Part shown: in pieces, positions 10,842-22,571 of the stretch | How positions within the stretch are numbered: position 1 is the first letter of the stretch | Layout: each line of letters begins with the position of its first letter | From: Mycobacterium sp. SM1 | GTDB taxonomy: Bacteria > Actinomycetota > Actinomycetes > Mycobacteriales > Mycobacteriaceae | Length of the DNA: 64,000 bases | Direction: 5' to 3' | Assembly: GCF_018361265.1 (NCBI RefSeq) | Contig: NZ_JAFLNH010000003.1 | Coordinates: 260,501-324,500, forward strand | Translations under genes and position numbers: made by a program | The notes under the pieces: generated by a model | Databases searched by the model: none | The model's input: the letters and a program-made list of their open reading frames with translations, nothing else | What the model was told of the DNA's origin: nothing

Positions 10842-11871
10842 CCCGCGGCGCGGTCTTGTCGGCAATCTGAGTCAGATCCGCACCCTGCGCGCGGCGTTTG
10901 GCGAAGGCGAGCGCGTTGAGGTATCCACTGGACAGCGTGCCGGCAGCTTTGACACCGATGGTCATGCGGGCGTGGGTGATCACGGTGAACATCTGCGCGA
11001 TGCCCTTGTGCACGCCGCCGACCAGGTAGCCAACAGCGGGCAATCCGTTGGCACCGAAGGTCAATTCACAGGTTGGTGAGGCTTTCAGACCCATTTTGTG
11101 TTCCAGCTGGGTGGCGAACACCCCGTTGCGGGAGCGAAGTTCAAGGGTGTGCGGGTCGAACAGGTACTTGGGCACATAGAACAGGCTTAAGCCCTTGGTG
11201 CCCGGACCGGCGCCCTGCGGGCGAGCGAGCACGAGATGGAAGATGTTCTCGGCGGTGTCGCCCACGTCACCGCCGGAGATAAATCGCTTGACACCCTCGA
11301 TGTGCCACGTCCCGTCCGGCTGGGCGATGGCCTTGGTCCGGGCCGCCCCGACATCAGAGCCGGCATCGGCCTCGGTCAGTACCATGGTGGCCGACCAGCC
11401 GCGCTCCAGCCCCATTGCCGCCCACCGCTTCTGCTGTTCGGTACCCTCCAGGTAGAGGGCATTGGCGATCGCCGGGCCCAGGCTGTAGTAAAACCCCGCA
11501 GACGGATTGGCGCAGTAAAGCATTTCGTTGATCGCCCAGGTCAGCGGGGCCGGGGCGGCAACGCCGCCAATCTCTGTGGCCAGGCCGATACGCCACCACC
11601 CGGATTCCTTAACGGCTTGCACCGTCTTGGCCAATTCTGCCGGCACGTCGATGGTGTGCCGATCCGTGTCGAGTGCCGGTGGATGACGGTCGGCCTCGGC
11701 GAACGACTCGGCGACCGGACCCTCGGCAAAACGAGCGGCTTCGCCAAGCATGGTGTGCGCCATGTCAACATCCAGATCGCGGTAGCGGCCCACGCCGAGG
11801 ACCCTGCCGATGTCGAGGACCTCGAAGAGGTTGAACTGCAGATCACGCACGTTGGCGATGTAGTGCCCCAC
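10842..11871 (-). pseudogene. fadE15-like acyl-CoA dehydrogenase, 5' part
   Basis: The N-terminal and middle domains of a FadE15-type acyl-CoA dehydrogenase. The start is taken as GTG 11871 ([18 protein letters not shown]), the conserved family start. FAD-binding and substrate regions are visible: [31 protein letters not shown] and [13 protein letters not shown]. The frame is intact to DKTAPRV at 10842 and then runs into IS607 sequence, giving four foreign residues and a stop. The fragment could still yield a truncated protein without the C-terminal helical domain. The original enzyme would oxidise acyl-CoA in beta-oxidation-type lipid catabolism. Confidence 0.9.
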
Positions 11872-11952
11872 GGTTTTCCTTCCCCGCAAAACTATCCGCC
11901 AAATCACTTGCAACGCTTCATCACAGTGTGTAGCACCGACAATAAGATACGC

Positions 11953-11988
11953 AACCGTAACCTACGCTGACGGAACCGTAACCTACGC
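11953..11988 (-). promoter_or_regulatory. Direct repeats upstream of fadE15, candidate operator
   Basis: Two identical 15-bp copies of AACCGTAACCTACGC (plus-strand sense) start at 11953 and 11974, exactly 21 bp apart, and a shorter GCGTAACC follows at 11991. Two helical turns of spacing suggests a dimeric regulator bound on one DNA face. The site lies about 80 bp upstream of the fadE15 start. The regulator is not identified. Confidence 0.5.
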
Positions 11989-12072
11989 CGGCGTAACCCC
12001 GGCACGCGCATCGAGTCGGGTAAGCAGTGAATATCCCAGCGTGGCAGTAGGTTTCGAAATCAGGCGGCGAGA

Positions 12073-12474
12073 TTAGCGGCGAACGGATTGTTCCCGGCGG
12101 TATCCGGATCGTCCCTGCCTGGTGGGGTTGATCGGGTGGGGAAACGTGTCACTGACACCCAGGCGGAGGTGCTCGCTGTGATAGACCGCCTCGTCGAGCA
12201 GCGCGGCGACGTGGTTGTCGTAGAGCCGGTAGACGATGTTGCGCCCGCTGCGATCGCCGGCCACCAAGCCCAGGTTGCGCAGCAGGCGGAGTTGATGGGA
12301 CACGGCGGGTTGCTCCATTCCGACCGCGGCCGCCAGCTCGGTCACCGAGCACGGCGATTGCCGCAGCCGGGTGAGGATGCGTAGCCGCGTCGGCGAGGCC
12401 AGCGCCTGGAGGGTTTCGGCCACCTTGCCGGCGGCGATGGGGTCCGTCAGCAGCGGCTCGGTGCGGCTGTCCAT
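12073..12474 (-). CDS. ArsR/SmtB-family metal-sensing repressor, NmtR-like
   Basis: A 133-residue winged-helix repressor. The DNA-recognition helix is in AVGMEQPAVSHQLRLLRNLGLV and the beta wing in GDRSGRNIVYRLYDNHV. The alpha5 metal site of NmtR (Ni/Co sensor) is conserved: Asp and His of YDNHV and the two His of YHSEHLRLG. The start is taken as the ATG at 12474 (MDSRTE); a longer frame begins at 12549 but would run through the divergent promoter. It is divergent from a CtpD-like P-type ATPase, so it likely represses that exporter until metal binds. The C-terminal tail is longer than in NmtR. Confidence 0.85.
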   Translation of the reverse strand: MDSRTEPLLTDPIAAGKVAETLQALASPTRLRILTRLRQSPCSVTELAAAVGMEQPAVSHQLRLLRNLGLVAGDRSGRNIVYRLYDNHVAALLDEAVYHSEHLRLGVSDTFPHPINPTRQGRSGYRREQSVRR

Positions 12475-12529
12475 GTCATGTGCCACCTCCAAATTCAACC
12501 ACACAACGACCGATGCCGAAAAGAGATGT

Positions 12530-12560
12530 TGACCTCGACATGTATACATTTATACTGCCA
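12530..12560. promoter_or_regulatory. AT-rich palindromic operator/promoter between the NmtR-like gene and ctpD
   Basis: The 117-bp divergent spacer contains a perfect 10-bp palindrome ATGTATACAT at 12540-12549, followed by TTTATAC, in an otherwise GC-rich region. Location and AT-rich symmetry fit an ArsR-family operator overlapping a -10 element. The ctpD start codon is 43 bp downstream, with GAGGAGGG as RBS. Confidence 0.5.
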
Positions 12561-12591
12561 TCAGTGCCGACTATCCCGAGGAGGGCGTTGG

Positions 12592-14673
12592 ATGACCGGG
12601 ATCGCGCTCGGGGGACGGGTCCGAAACGGCACCCGGCGAGTCAGCGGGCGGCCCCTGTTGCCGCGGCCGACGGGTTCGGTGTGGTGGGCGCTGGGCGCGC
12701 TGGCCCTGTTTGTGCCCGGGCTGGGCGCTCAGTTTGCCGGGGCACCCCCCATCGTCTGGTGGGCACTGTATCTCGGTTGTTACGTCAGCGGCGGGTGGCA
12801 GCCGGCGCGGAGTGGGCTACGGGCGTTGCGCCACAAAACCTTCGATGTGGATCTGTTGATGGTTCTCGCCGCTATCGCCGCGGCCGCGGTCGGGCAGGTC
12901 GATGACGGCGCGCTGCTGATCGTCATCTTCGCCACCTCCGGGGCCCTCGAAGACATCGCCACCAAACGGACGGCGCACTCGGTCAGGGGTCTGCTGGACC
13001 TGGCGCCGGACCGGGCCGTCGTGATCGACGGCGGCGGCCACCAGAGGGGAGTGGCCGCCGCCGAGCTGGTGGTGGGTGACCGGGTGCTGGTGCGTCCGGG
13101 CGAGCGCATCTCCGCCGACGGCATCGTGGTCTCCGGATCCTCTGAGGTCGACCAATCTTCGATCACCGGGGAATCCCTGCCGGTGATAAAGGCCCCCGGC
13201 GATGAGGTGTTCGCCGGAACGTTAAACGGATCGGGGGCGCTTCAGGTGCTGGTCACTCGCGACCCGACGCAGACGGTTGTCGCCCGCATTGTCGCACTGG
13301 TGACCCACGCCTCGGCCACCAAGGCCAAAACCCAGCTCTTCATCGAGCGGCTGGAACGGCGCTACTCCGTCGGCGTGGTGGTGGCCACTCTGGCCCTGGT
13401 TACCGGTGCGCTGCTCTGCGGCGCCCGGCTGGACTCGGCGTTGCTGCGCGCTATCACGTTCATGATCGTGGCCTCTCCCTGCGCGGTGGTGCTGGCCACC
13501 ATGCCGCCGCTGCTGTCGGCCATCGCCAACGCCGGCCGCCACGGGGTCTTGGTCAAATCCGCCGTCGTCGTTGAACGCCTCGCCGGCATCAGCATCGTCG
13601 CGCTGGACAAAACCGGAACCCTGACCTGCGGTGTGCCGCGGCTGACCACCGTCGAGTCGCTGGATCCCGATCGCATCGACGGGAAGCGGCTGCTGCAGTT
13701 GGCCGCCGCCGCAGAACAATCCAGCGAACACCCGCTCGGGCGGGCGATCGTGGATGCCGCCCGGTCGCGCGGTGTCGCGATTCCACCGGCGGCGCAATTT
13801 CGCGCCCTGCCGGGCCGTGGGGTCCGAGCTGTCGTCGGACCGGCCCTCGTCGAGTTGTGCAGCCCGCACAGCTACCGCGGGCCACTGATTCCGCAGCTGG
13901 CGCGGATCCAGGAGGAGGGGGCCACCGCCGTCGTGGTGCTGGTGGATGGGAGTCCGGCCGGCGTGCTGGGGCTTTCCGACCAGATCCGCCCCGAGGCCGC
14001 TGGGGCCGTCGCGGCGCTGCGGGCCCTGACCGCCCGCTCGCCGGTGCTGCTCACCGGTGACAACTCTCGCGCAGCGACCCACGCCGCCCGCCACGCCGGC
14101 ATTAGCGAGGTGCGCGCGGCGTTGCTGCCCGAGCAGAAGGTCGACGCGGTCCGGGAGCTGCAGTCCGGGGGCCACCGGGTGCTCGTCGTCGGCGATGGCG
14201 TCAACGACGCTCCGGCCATGGCCGCGGCCTACGCCGCCATCGCGATGGGCGCCGCCGGCTCGGACCTCGCGCTGCAGACCGCCGACGGGGTGACGGTTCG
14301 CGACGAACTGCACACCATCCCGACGATCATCGCGCTGGCGCGCCGTGCCCGTCGAGTCGTGATCGCGAACCTGGCCATCGCGGCCGCCGTCATCGCCGCG
14401 CTGGTGGCCTGGGACCTGCTGGGGTACCTGCCACTGCCGCTGGGTGTGGCCGGTCACGAGGGATCCACCGTGCTGGTCGCTCTCAACGGTCTGCGCCTGC
14501 TGACCAACGGCGCCTGGCGCGCCGCGGCGGCGCCGCACCGCGGGCCGGCCGGGAGCACGGCTCGGCGCACCCCGCGTCCGCCGGCCACGACCGGCGGACG
14601 GACCCAGCCAGCAGGTTCGGCAATCGGTGGGCAGCGCGGGGAACAAGCACGGCAGCTCGCCGCGTTGGGCTAG
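12592..14673 (+). CDS. ctpD: CtpD-like P1B4-type metal-exporting ATPase
   Basis: A 693-residue P-type ATPase. Phosphorylation motif DKTGTLT, actuator TGES (SSITGESLP), hinge GDGVNDAPAM and the membrane metal site SPCAVVLATMPP are all seen. SPC in the sixth helix with a HEGST(V)LVALNGLR helix near the end defines the P1B-4 group (Co/Fe/Ni export). There is no N-terminal metal-binding HMA domain. The start is ATG 12592 with GAGGAGGG upstream. The C-terminal 50 residues are an extra Arg/Thr/Pro-rich tail. It sits just upstream of a thioredoxin gene, as Rv1469 ctpD does; there the pump is linked to metal and redox stress. Confidence 0.88.
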   Translation: MTGIALGGRVRNGTRRVSGRPLLPRPTGSVWWALGALALFVPGLGAQFAGAPPIVWWALYLGCYVSGGWQPARSGLRALRHKTFDVDLLMVLAAIAAAAVGQVDDGALLIVIFATSGALEDIATKRTAHSVRGLLDLAPDRAVVIDGGGHQRGVAAAELVVGDRVLVRPGERISADGIVVSGSSEVDQSSITGESLPVIKAPGDEVFAGTLNGSGALQVLVTRDPTQTVVARIVALVTHASATKAKTQLFIERLERRYSVGVVVATLALVTGALLCGARLDSALLRAITFMIVASPCAVVLATMPPLLSAIANAGRHGVLVKSAVVVERLAGISIVALDKTGTLTCGVPRLTTVESLDPDRIDGKRLLQLAAAAEQSSEHPLGRAIVDAARSRGVAIPPAAQFRALPGRGVRAVVGPALVELCSPHSYRGPLIPQLARIQEEGATAVVVLVDGSPAGVLGLSDQIRPEAAGAVAALRALTARSPVLLTGDNSRAATHAARHAGISEVRAALLPEQKVDAVRELQSGGHRVLVVGDGVNDAPAMAAAYAAIAMGAAGSDLALQTADGVTVRDELHTIPTIIALARRARRVVIANLAIAAAVIAALVAWDLLGYLPLPLGVAGHEGSTVLVALNGLRLLTNGAWRAAAAPHRGPAGSTARRTPRPPATTGGRTQPAGSAIGGQRGEQARQLAALG

Positions 14674-14675
14674 GG

Positions 14676-15032
<357 letters not shown>

Positions 15033-15192
15033 TCGCGCAACCGCGGCCCAGACGCCGCTAATCTGGGGGCACATGCACGCGGACGCCGGGCCTGCGTTCG
15101 CACGCGGCCACCGTCGAGGCGGCGGTAGCCGCGCGGCCAACCCGAGCCCCGGGTGTGCGTCGGTGAGGCACTAGGCGAACAGGAGGGTGACC

Positions 15193-16824
15193 GTGATCAC
15201 GGCAACGGACCTTGAGGTCCGCGCCGGAGCCCGCACGTTGCTCTCCGTTAGCGGTTCCGGTCTGCGCGTTCAGCCCGGTGACCGCATCGGGCTGGTCGGG
15301 CGCAATGGCGCCGGCAAGACCACCACGCTGCGGATCCTCGCGGGCGAAAGCCAGCCGTATGCCGGCACGGTACTTCGCAACGGCGAAATCGGTTATCTGC
15401 CACAGGATCCTAAAGAGGGCAACCTGGAGGTGCTGGCGCGCGACCGGGTGCTCTCGGCCCGCGGATTGGACGCACTGCTCACCGAGATGGAAAAGCAGCA
15501 GGCGTTGATGGCCGAGGTCGCCGGCGACGACGACCTCGACCGCGCGATCCGTCGCTACGGCGAGCTCGAGGAGCGCTTCGCGGCCCTGGGCGGTTACGGC
15601 GCCGAGAACGAGGCCGCGCGCATCTGCGCGAATCTTGGTCTGCCCCAACGGGTGCTGGCTCAGCCGCTGCGTACCCTCTCGGGTGGTCAGCGCCGCCGGG
15701 TGGAGCTGGCGCGCATCCTTTTCGCCGCCGCCGGCAGCAGCGGCCCGGGATCGTCGACCACGCTGCTGCTCGACGAGCCGACGAACCACCTCGACACCGA
15801 TTCGCTGGGCTGGCTGCGGGATTTCCTGCGGGCACACACCGGCGGGCTGGTGCTGGTCAGCCACAACGTCGAGCTGCTGGCCGAGGTGGTCAACCGGGTG
15901 TGGTTCTTAGACGCGGCGCGCGGCGAGGTCGACGTCTACAACATGACCTGGCAAAAATACCTTGATGCCCGCGCCACCGACGAGCAGCGTCGCCGCCGGG
16001 AGCGCGTCAACGCCGAACGCAAGGCCGCCGCGCTGCGTGCTCAGGCCGCCAAGCTGGGCGCAAAGGCCACCAAAGCGGTTGCAGCCCAGAACATGTTGCG
16101 ACGCGCTAACCGCATGATGGCCGCTCTCGACGAGGAGCAACCGGCCGAGAAGGTGGCCCGGATCAAGTTTCCCACCCCGGCGCCGTGCGGGCGCACGCCG
16201 TTGGTGGCCAAGGGCCTGACCAAGACCTACGGATCCCTGGAAGTGTTCGCCGGGGTGGACCTGGCGATCGATAGGGGCTCGCGGGTGGTGGTGCTCGGTT
16301 TCAACGGTGCCGGCAAGACGACCCTGCTGCGGCTGCTGGCCGGTGTCGAAAAGCCGACCGCCGGCACACTTGAGCCCGGCCATGGGGTGAAACTGGGCTA
16401 TTTCGCGCAAGAGCACGACACCCTCGACGACGATGCGACGGTATGGCAGAACATCGTCCACATGGCGCCGAGATCCGGTGAGCAGGACCTGCGCGGCCTG
16501 CTCGGGGCGTTTATGTTCAGCGGTCCGCAGCTCGACCAACCGGCCGGCACGCTCTCCGGCGGGGAAAAGACCCGGCTGGCTTTGGCCGGATTGGTGGCCT
16601 CCACCGCGAACGTGTTGTTGCTTGACGAGCCGACCAACAATCTCGATCCCGCGTCTCGGGAGCGGGTGCTCGACGCACTGCGCAGCTACGCGGGAGCGGT
16701 GGTGCTGGTGACGCACGACCCGGGGGCGGCCGAGGCGCTTCACCCGCAGCGCGTCGTGCTGCTGCCCGACGGCACCGAAGACCATTGGTCTGAGGAGTAC
16801 CGGGATCTGATCCAGCTGGCCTGA
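15193..16824 (+). CDS. ABC-F family ATPase (Rv1473-like)
   Basis: A 543-residue soluble protein with two ABC domains and no membrane segments, i.e. an ABC-F protein acting at the ribosome. Domain 1: Walker A GRNGAGKTTT, signature LSGGQRRRVELARI, Walker B LLLDEPTNHLDTDS. Domain 2: Walker A GFNGAGKTTL, signature LSGGEKTRLAL, Walker B LLLDEPTNNLDPAS. The charged linker with RRRERVNAERKAAALRAQAAK lies between them. I choose GTG 15193 because AGGAGG at 15181-15186 leaves proper spacing; GTG 15187 is too close. Whether it is a translation factor or an antibiotic-protection protein cannot be decided from sequence. Confidence 0.88.
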   Translation: MITATDLEVRAGARTLLSVSGSGLRVQPGDRIGLVGRNGAGKTTTLRILAGESQPYAGTVLRNGEIGYLPQDPKEGNLEVLARDRVLSARGLDALLTEMEKQQALMAEVAGDDDLDRAIRRYGELEERFAALGGYGAENEAARICANLGLPQRVLAQPLRTLSGGQRRRVELARILFAAAGSSGPGSSTTLLLDEPTNHLDTDSLGWLRDFLRAHTGGLVLVSHNVELLAEVVNRVWFLDAARGEVDVYNMTWQKYLDARATDEQRRRRERVNAERKAAALRAQAAKLGAKATKAVAAQNMLRRANRMMAALDEEQPAEKVARIKFPTPAPCGRTPLVAKGLTKTYGSLEVFAGVDLAIDRGSRVVVLGFNGAGKTTLLRLLAGVEKPTAGTLEPGHGVKLGYFAQEHDTLDDDATVWQNIVHMAPRSGEQDLRGLLGAFMFSGPQLDQPAGTLSGGEKTRLALAGLVASTANVLLLDEPTNNLDPASRERVLDALRSYAGAVVLVTHDPGAAEALHPQRVVLLPDGTEDHWSEEYRDLIQLA

Positions 16825-16988
16825 CACCGCGAAACGGGGCGGTCTGATAACGCGAAACGCGGGGTCGCCGATCGCCAGGCCGCTCGGCCCCGTGGAGCCG
16901 CAAGCGTTTTCGGTGAAACGGGCGCGCGCCCGGCGGTGGCTTCCCTAGGCTAGCCACACCGGGGTCTTGGCATCGCGGGAGGCGCCAG

Positions 16989-17180
16989 ATGAGGAAATCG
17001 AAGAAGACACGCGAGCAGTTGCTGGGCGAGTTGCGCACCGCCTACGAGGGCGGGGCCAGCATCCGCAAGCTGGCGGCGTCGACCGGCAGATCATACGGAT
17101 CCATTCACAGCATGCTGCGGGAATCGGGCACCACGATGCGCAGCCGAGGGGGACCCAACCACCGCAGGCGAGTGCGCTAA
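16989..17180 (+). CDS. Small helix-turn-helix protein (Rv1473A-like)
   Basis: A 63-residue basic protein. The centre is a helix-turn-helix: GASIRKLAASTGRSYGSIHSMLRES, with a Lys/Arg-rich N-terminus and RRRVR end. The pattern resembles the HTH of short actinobacterial regulators encoded at the same place (Rv1473A). It likely binds DNA as a dimer; its targets are unknown. A good GGAGGCG precedes the ATG. Confidence 0.75.
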   Translation: MRKSKKTREQLLGELRTAYEGGASIRKLAASTGRSYGSIHSMLRESGTTMRSRGGPNHRRRVR

Positions 17181-17316
17181 CGCCGCGATTCACCGGTGCC
17201 GCGCCGAGTGTTCCACCAGGTCCACGACGGCGGCGTACAACTGTGGGTCCCGCCGCGCACGCCGCCACGGACCCGGGGCACAATCGTCACCGCGCTGGCC
17301 GGGGGTTGGCCGGAGG

Positions 17317-20193
<2,877 letters not shown>

Positions 20194-20349
20194 TCACCCC
20201 ACCTTAACAGTACGTTCGTGCTGCTTTGCGGTGGTTGTCAGCTGTTGCGGAAAACCCCGGTGTCGTCGCGTTGCGCGCGGTGTTTCACCGTGTGGCGCGC
20301 GGTCGCGTACCGTGCTTGCAGACAGCCGAGTTCTCCCAAGAAGGACGCG

Positions 20350-20934
20350 ATGACCGGGCACACTTCATTCGTCCCGCTCTCGGGACCGCAGATCATCCCC
20401 TTCCTGCCGGGCTACATCCCGCCGGACGTGGACATGCCTGCGATTAAAGCCCAGGTGGCGGCGGACGGCGTGAGCGCGCCACCGGCCCTCCGGCCGGGGC
20501 TGCTGCACGTGGTCGCCGACGCCCGCAATGACGGCATCAACCTCAAAATCGTGGTACTTGACCACAATCCTCCGATCGATACGCCGCTGCGCGACATCGC
20601 CACCGTGGTGGGCGCCGACTACAAAGACACCACCGTCTTGGTGCTCAGCCCGTCCTACGTCGGCACCTACAGCACCCAGTTCCCCCGGGTCACGCTGGAG
20701 GCCGGGGAAGACATCTCCAAAACCGGCAACCCGGTCGTTTCCGCGCAGAATTTCCTGAACGAGCTGAACGCTCCGGAGTTTCCCTGGACCGCATTGACCA
20801 TCGTGCTGCTGGTCGTGGTGCTCGCCGCCGCGGTGGGCACCAGAATCCTGCAGGTGCGCGGCAGGCGCGCGGCACTCGCAGCCGACGGCGACGGCACCGC
20901 AACGGTGGCGGCGGACCCGCCGGCGGACCTCTGA
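20350..20934 (+). CDS. Membrane-anchored protein of unknown function (Rv1476-like)
   Basis: A 194-residue protein with one transmembrane helix near the C-terminus (LTIVLLVVVLAAAVGTRILQV, about residues 147-167) and a short polar tail. The N-terminal 140 residues have no signal peptide. The body resembles an extracytoplasmic domain of the family encoded before ripA in mycobacteria (segments RPGLLHVVADARNDGINLKIVVLDHN). Divergent from acn across 204 bp. The gene order acn/Rv1476/ripA/ripB/moxR1 suggests an envelope role, but no activity can be assigned. Confidence 0.8.
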   Translation: MTGHTSFVPLSGPQIIPFLPGYIPPDVDMPAIKAQVAADGVSAPPALRPGLLHVVADARNDGINLKIVVLDHNPPIDTPLRDIATVVGADYKDTTVLVLSPSYVGTYSTQFPRVTLEAGEDISKTGNPVVSAQNFLNELNAPEFPWTALTIVLLVVVLAAAVGTRILQVRGRRAALAADGDGTATVAADPPADL

Positions 20935-20968
20935 TCGCTGGCGTCCCGCAGCGCCAGGTCACCGTTTG

Positions 20969-21031
20969 GTCACAGGCCGTGCACTAACCGGCCTGGGTTT
21001 GTGACAGAAGTTTCCTTTGCGTCAGCTGTGA
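20969..21031 (+). promoter_or_regulatory. Cluster of GTCACA-type half-sites upstream of ripA
   Basis: Three GTCACA/TGTGAC elements occur within 63 bp: GTCACAG at 20969, TGTGACAG at 21000, and CTGTGAC at 21026. MtrA, the response regulator that controls division and cell-wall hydrolases including ripA in mycobacteria, recognises GTCACA-like repeats. The spacing is irregular, so the assignment to MtrA is a hypothesis. Confidence 0.4.
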
Positions 21032-21130
21032 CGTACGGTCTCTAGTGATGCTTGTGTTCAATTCGCGCTTCCAGTGACGACTGGGGCCGGCGCCGTCCGT
21101 TCGGGTTGAGCCAGAGGAGATCTGAGTCGA

Positions 21131-22558
21131 ATGAGACCCACGTGCCGCGGCTCTGCTGCGCAGCTGGCCGCCGGGCTCGCGCGGACCGCGTTGTCATGTG
21201 CCCTGAGTGTGGCCGTGTTGGCGGGTGTGTCGGGACCGGCCGGCGCCGACCCCGGCGCCGGCCCCGACACCCTGGCCACACTGATCGCCGCGGTCGCCGA
21301 GGCCGACCAGCGGCTGCAGACCATCGGCGCCGCCATTCAAGCCGAGCAGGAACACGTCAACAAGGCCCTGGTCGACGTCCAAACCGCGCGGGACAACGCC
21401 GCCGCCGCACGGCACGACCTGGAGGTCAGCCAACAGGGGGTCAAAGACGCCGACGCGGCGATCGCGGCGGCCCAGCGTCGGTTCGACACCTTCGCGGCGG
21501 CCCGGTACGTCAATGGGCCTTCCGACCGCTCTCTGATCGCGGCCACCCCTGATGACGTCATCGCCACCGCGAGTGCCGGGCAGACGCTGGCGGCCAGTTC
21601 CCGGCGGGTGATGGCGGAGCTGCAGCGGGCCCGCACCGAGCAGGTCAATAGGGAGTCGACGGCGCGGCTGGCCAAGCAGAAAGCCGACAAGGCCGTCGCG
21701 GACGCCCAGGCCAGCCAGGACGCGGCGGTCGCCGCGCTGATCGCCGCCCAGCGCAAATTCGGCGAGCAGCAAAAGGAGATCGACCGCCTGGCCGCCGAAC
21801 GTCGCGCCGCCCAGGCCCGACTCGCGGCGGCCCGCAACTGGGCGGCGCCGGCACGCGGCGCGGGTGGCCCGCTCGCGTCCGACCGGTGGGATCCCGCGTC
21901 CCCGGGCGTGGCTGCGCCGCCCGATCACCGCGCTGGCCAATGGGATACCGGCTGGGATCCGACGCTGCCAGCGGTGCCCAGCGCAAACGTCCCCGGCGAC
22001 CCGGTCGCGATTATCAACACCGTTTTGGGCATTTCGGCTACCTCATCGCAGGTCACCGCCGACATGGGGCGCAAGTTTCTGCAGTCGGTGGGCCTGATCA
22101 AGCCCAACACCCCCGACCCCGGGTTCACCAACGGGCGCATCCCCCGGGTGTACGGCCGGCAGGCTTCCGAATATGTGATCCGCCGCGGGATGTCGCAGAT
22201 CGGCGTGCCGTATTCCTGGGGTGGCGGCAATGCGGCCGGCCCCAGTCGGGGCATCGGCTCCGGCGCCAACACGGTCGGCTTCGACTGCTCGGGTCTGATC
22301 CTGTATTCGTTCGCCGGGGTGGGCATCAAATTGCCGCACTACTCGGGCGACCAATACAACCTCGGCCGCAAGATTCCGTCCGCGCAGATGCGCCGCGGCG
22401 ATGTCATCTTCTACGGTCCCGGCGGCAGCCAGCACGTGACGCTCTACCTGGGCAACAACCAGATGCTCGAGGCGTTCGACACCGGGGTGCCGGTGCGGGT
22501 GGCTCCGGTGCGCACCAGCGGCATGACGCCCTACGTAGTCCGCTACATCGAATTCTGA
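21131..22558 (+). CDS. ripA: RipA, NlpC/P60 peptidoglycan endopeptidase
   Basis: A 475-residue secreted cell-wall hydrolase that splits daughter cells by cutting peptide stems. A signal peptide ends near ADPGAG (about residue 40). Residues 50-235 form a long Ala/Gln-rich coiled coil that autoinhibits in RipA. The C-terminal NlpC/P60 domain has the catalytic Cys in GFDCSGL and His in SQHVTLYLG. The start is ATG 21131 with GAGGAGAT upstream. It is followed 13 nt later by ripB. Homologue of Rv1477. Confidence 0.95.
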   Translation: MRPTCRGSAAQLAAGLARTALSCALSVAVLAGVSGPAGADPGAGPDTLATLIAAVAEADQRLQTIGAAIQAEQEHVNKALVDVQTARDNAAAARHDLEVSQQGVKDADAAIAAAQRRFDTFAAARYVNGPSDRSLIAATPDDVIATASAGQTLAASSRRVMAELQRARTEQVNRESTARLAKQKADKAVADAQASQDAAVAALIAAQRKFGEQQKEIDRLAAERRAAQARLAAARNWAAPARGAGGPLASDRWDPASPGVAAPPDHRAGQWDTGWDPTLPAVPSANVPGDPVAIINTVLGISATSSQVTADMGRKFLQSVGLIKPNTPDPGFTNGRIPRVYGRQASEYVIRRGMSQIGVPYSWGGGNAAGPSRGIGSGANTVGFDCSGLILYSFAGVGIKLPHYSGDQYNLGRKIPSAQMRRGDVIFYGPGGSQHVTLYLGNNQMLEAFDTGVPVRVAPVRTSGMTPYVVRYIEF

Positions 22559-22571
22559 CGTCGGGATACCT

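Noticed and set aside
12475..12549. N-terminal extension of the NmtR-like repressor from 12549
   Set aside because: It would translate the divergent promoter and palindrome; the NmtR family starts near MDSRTE.
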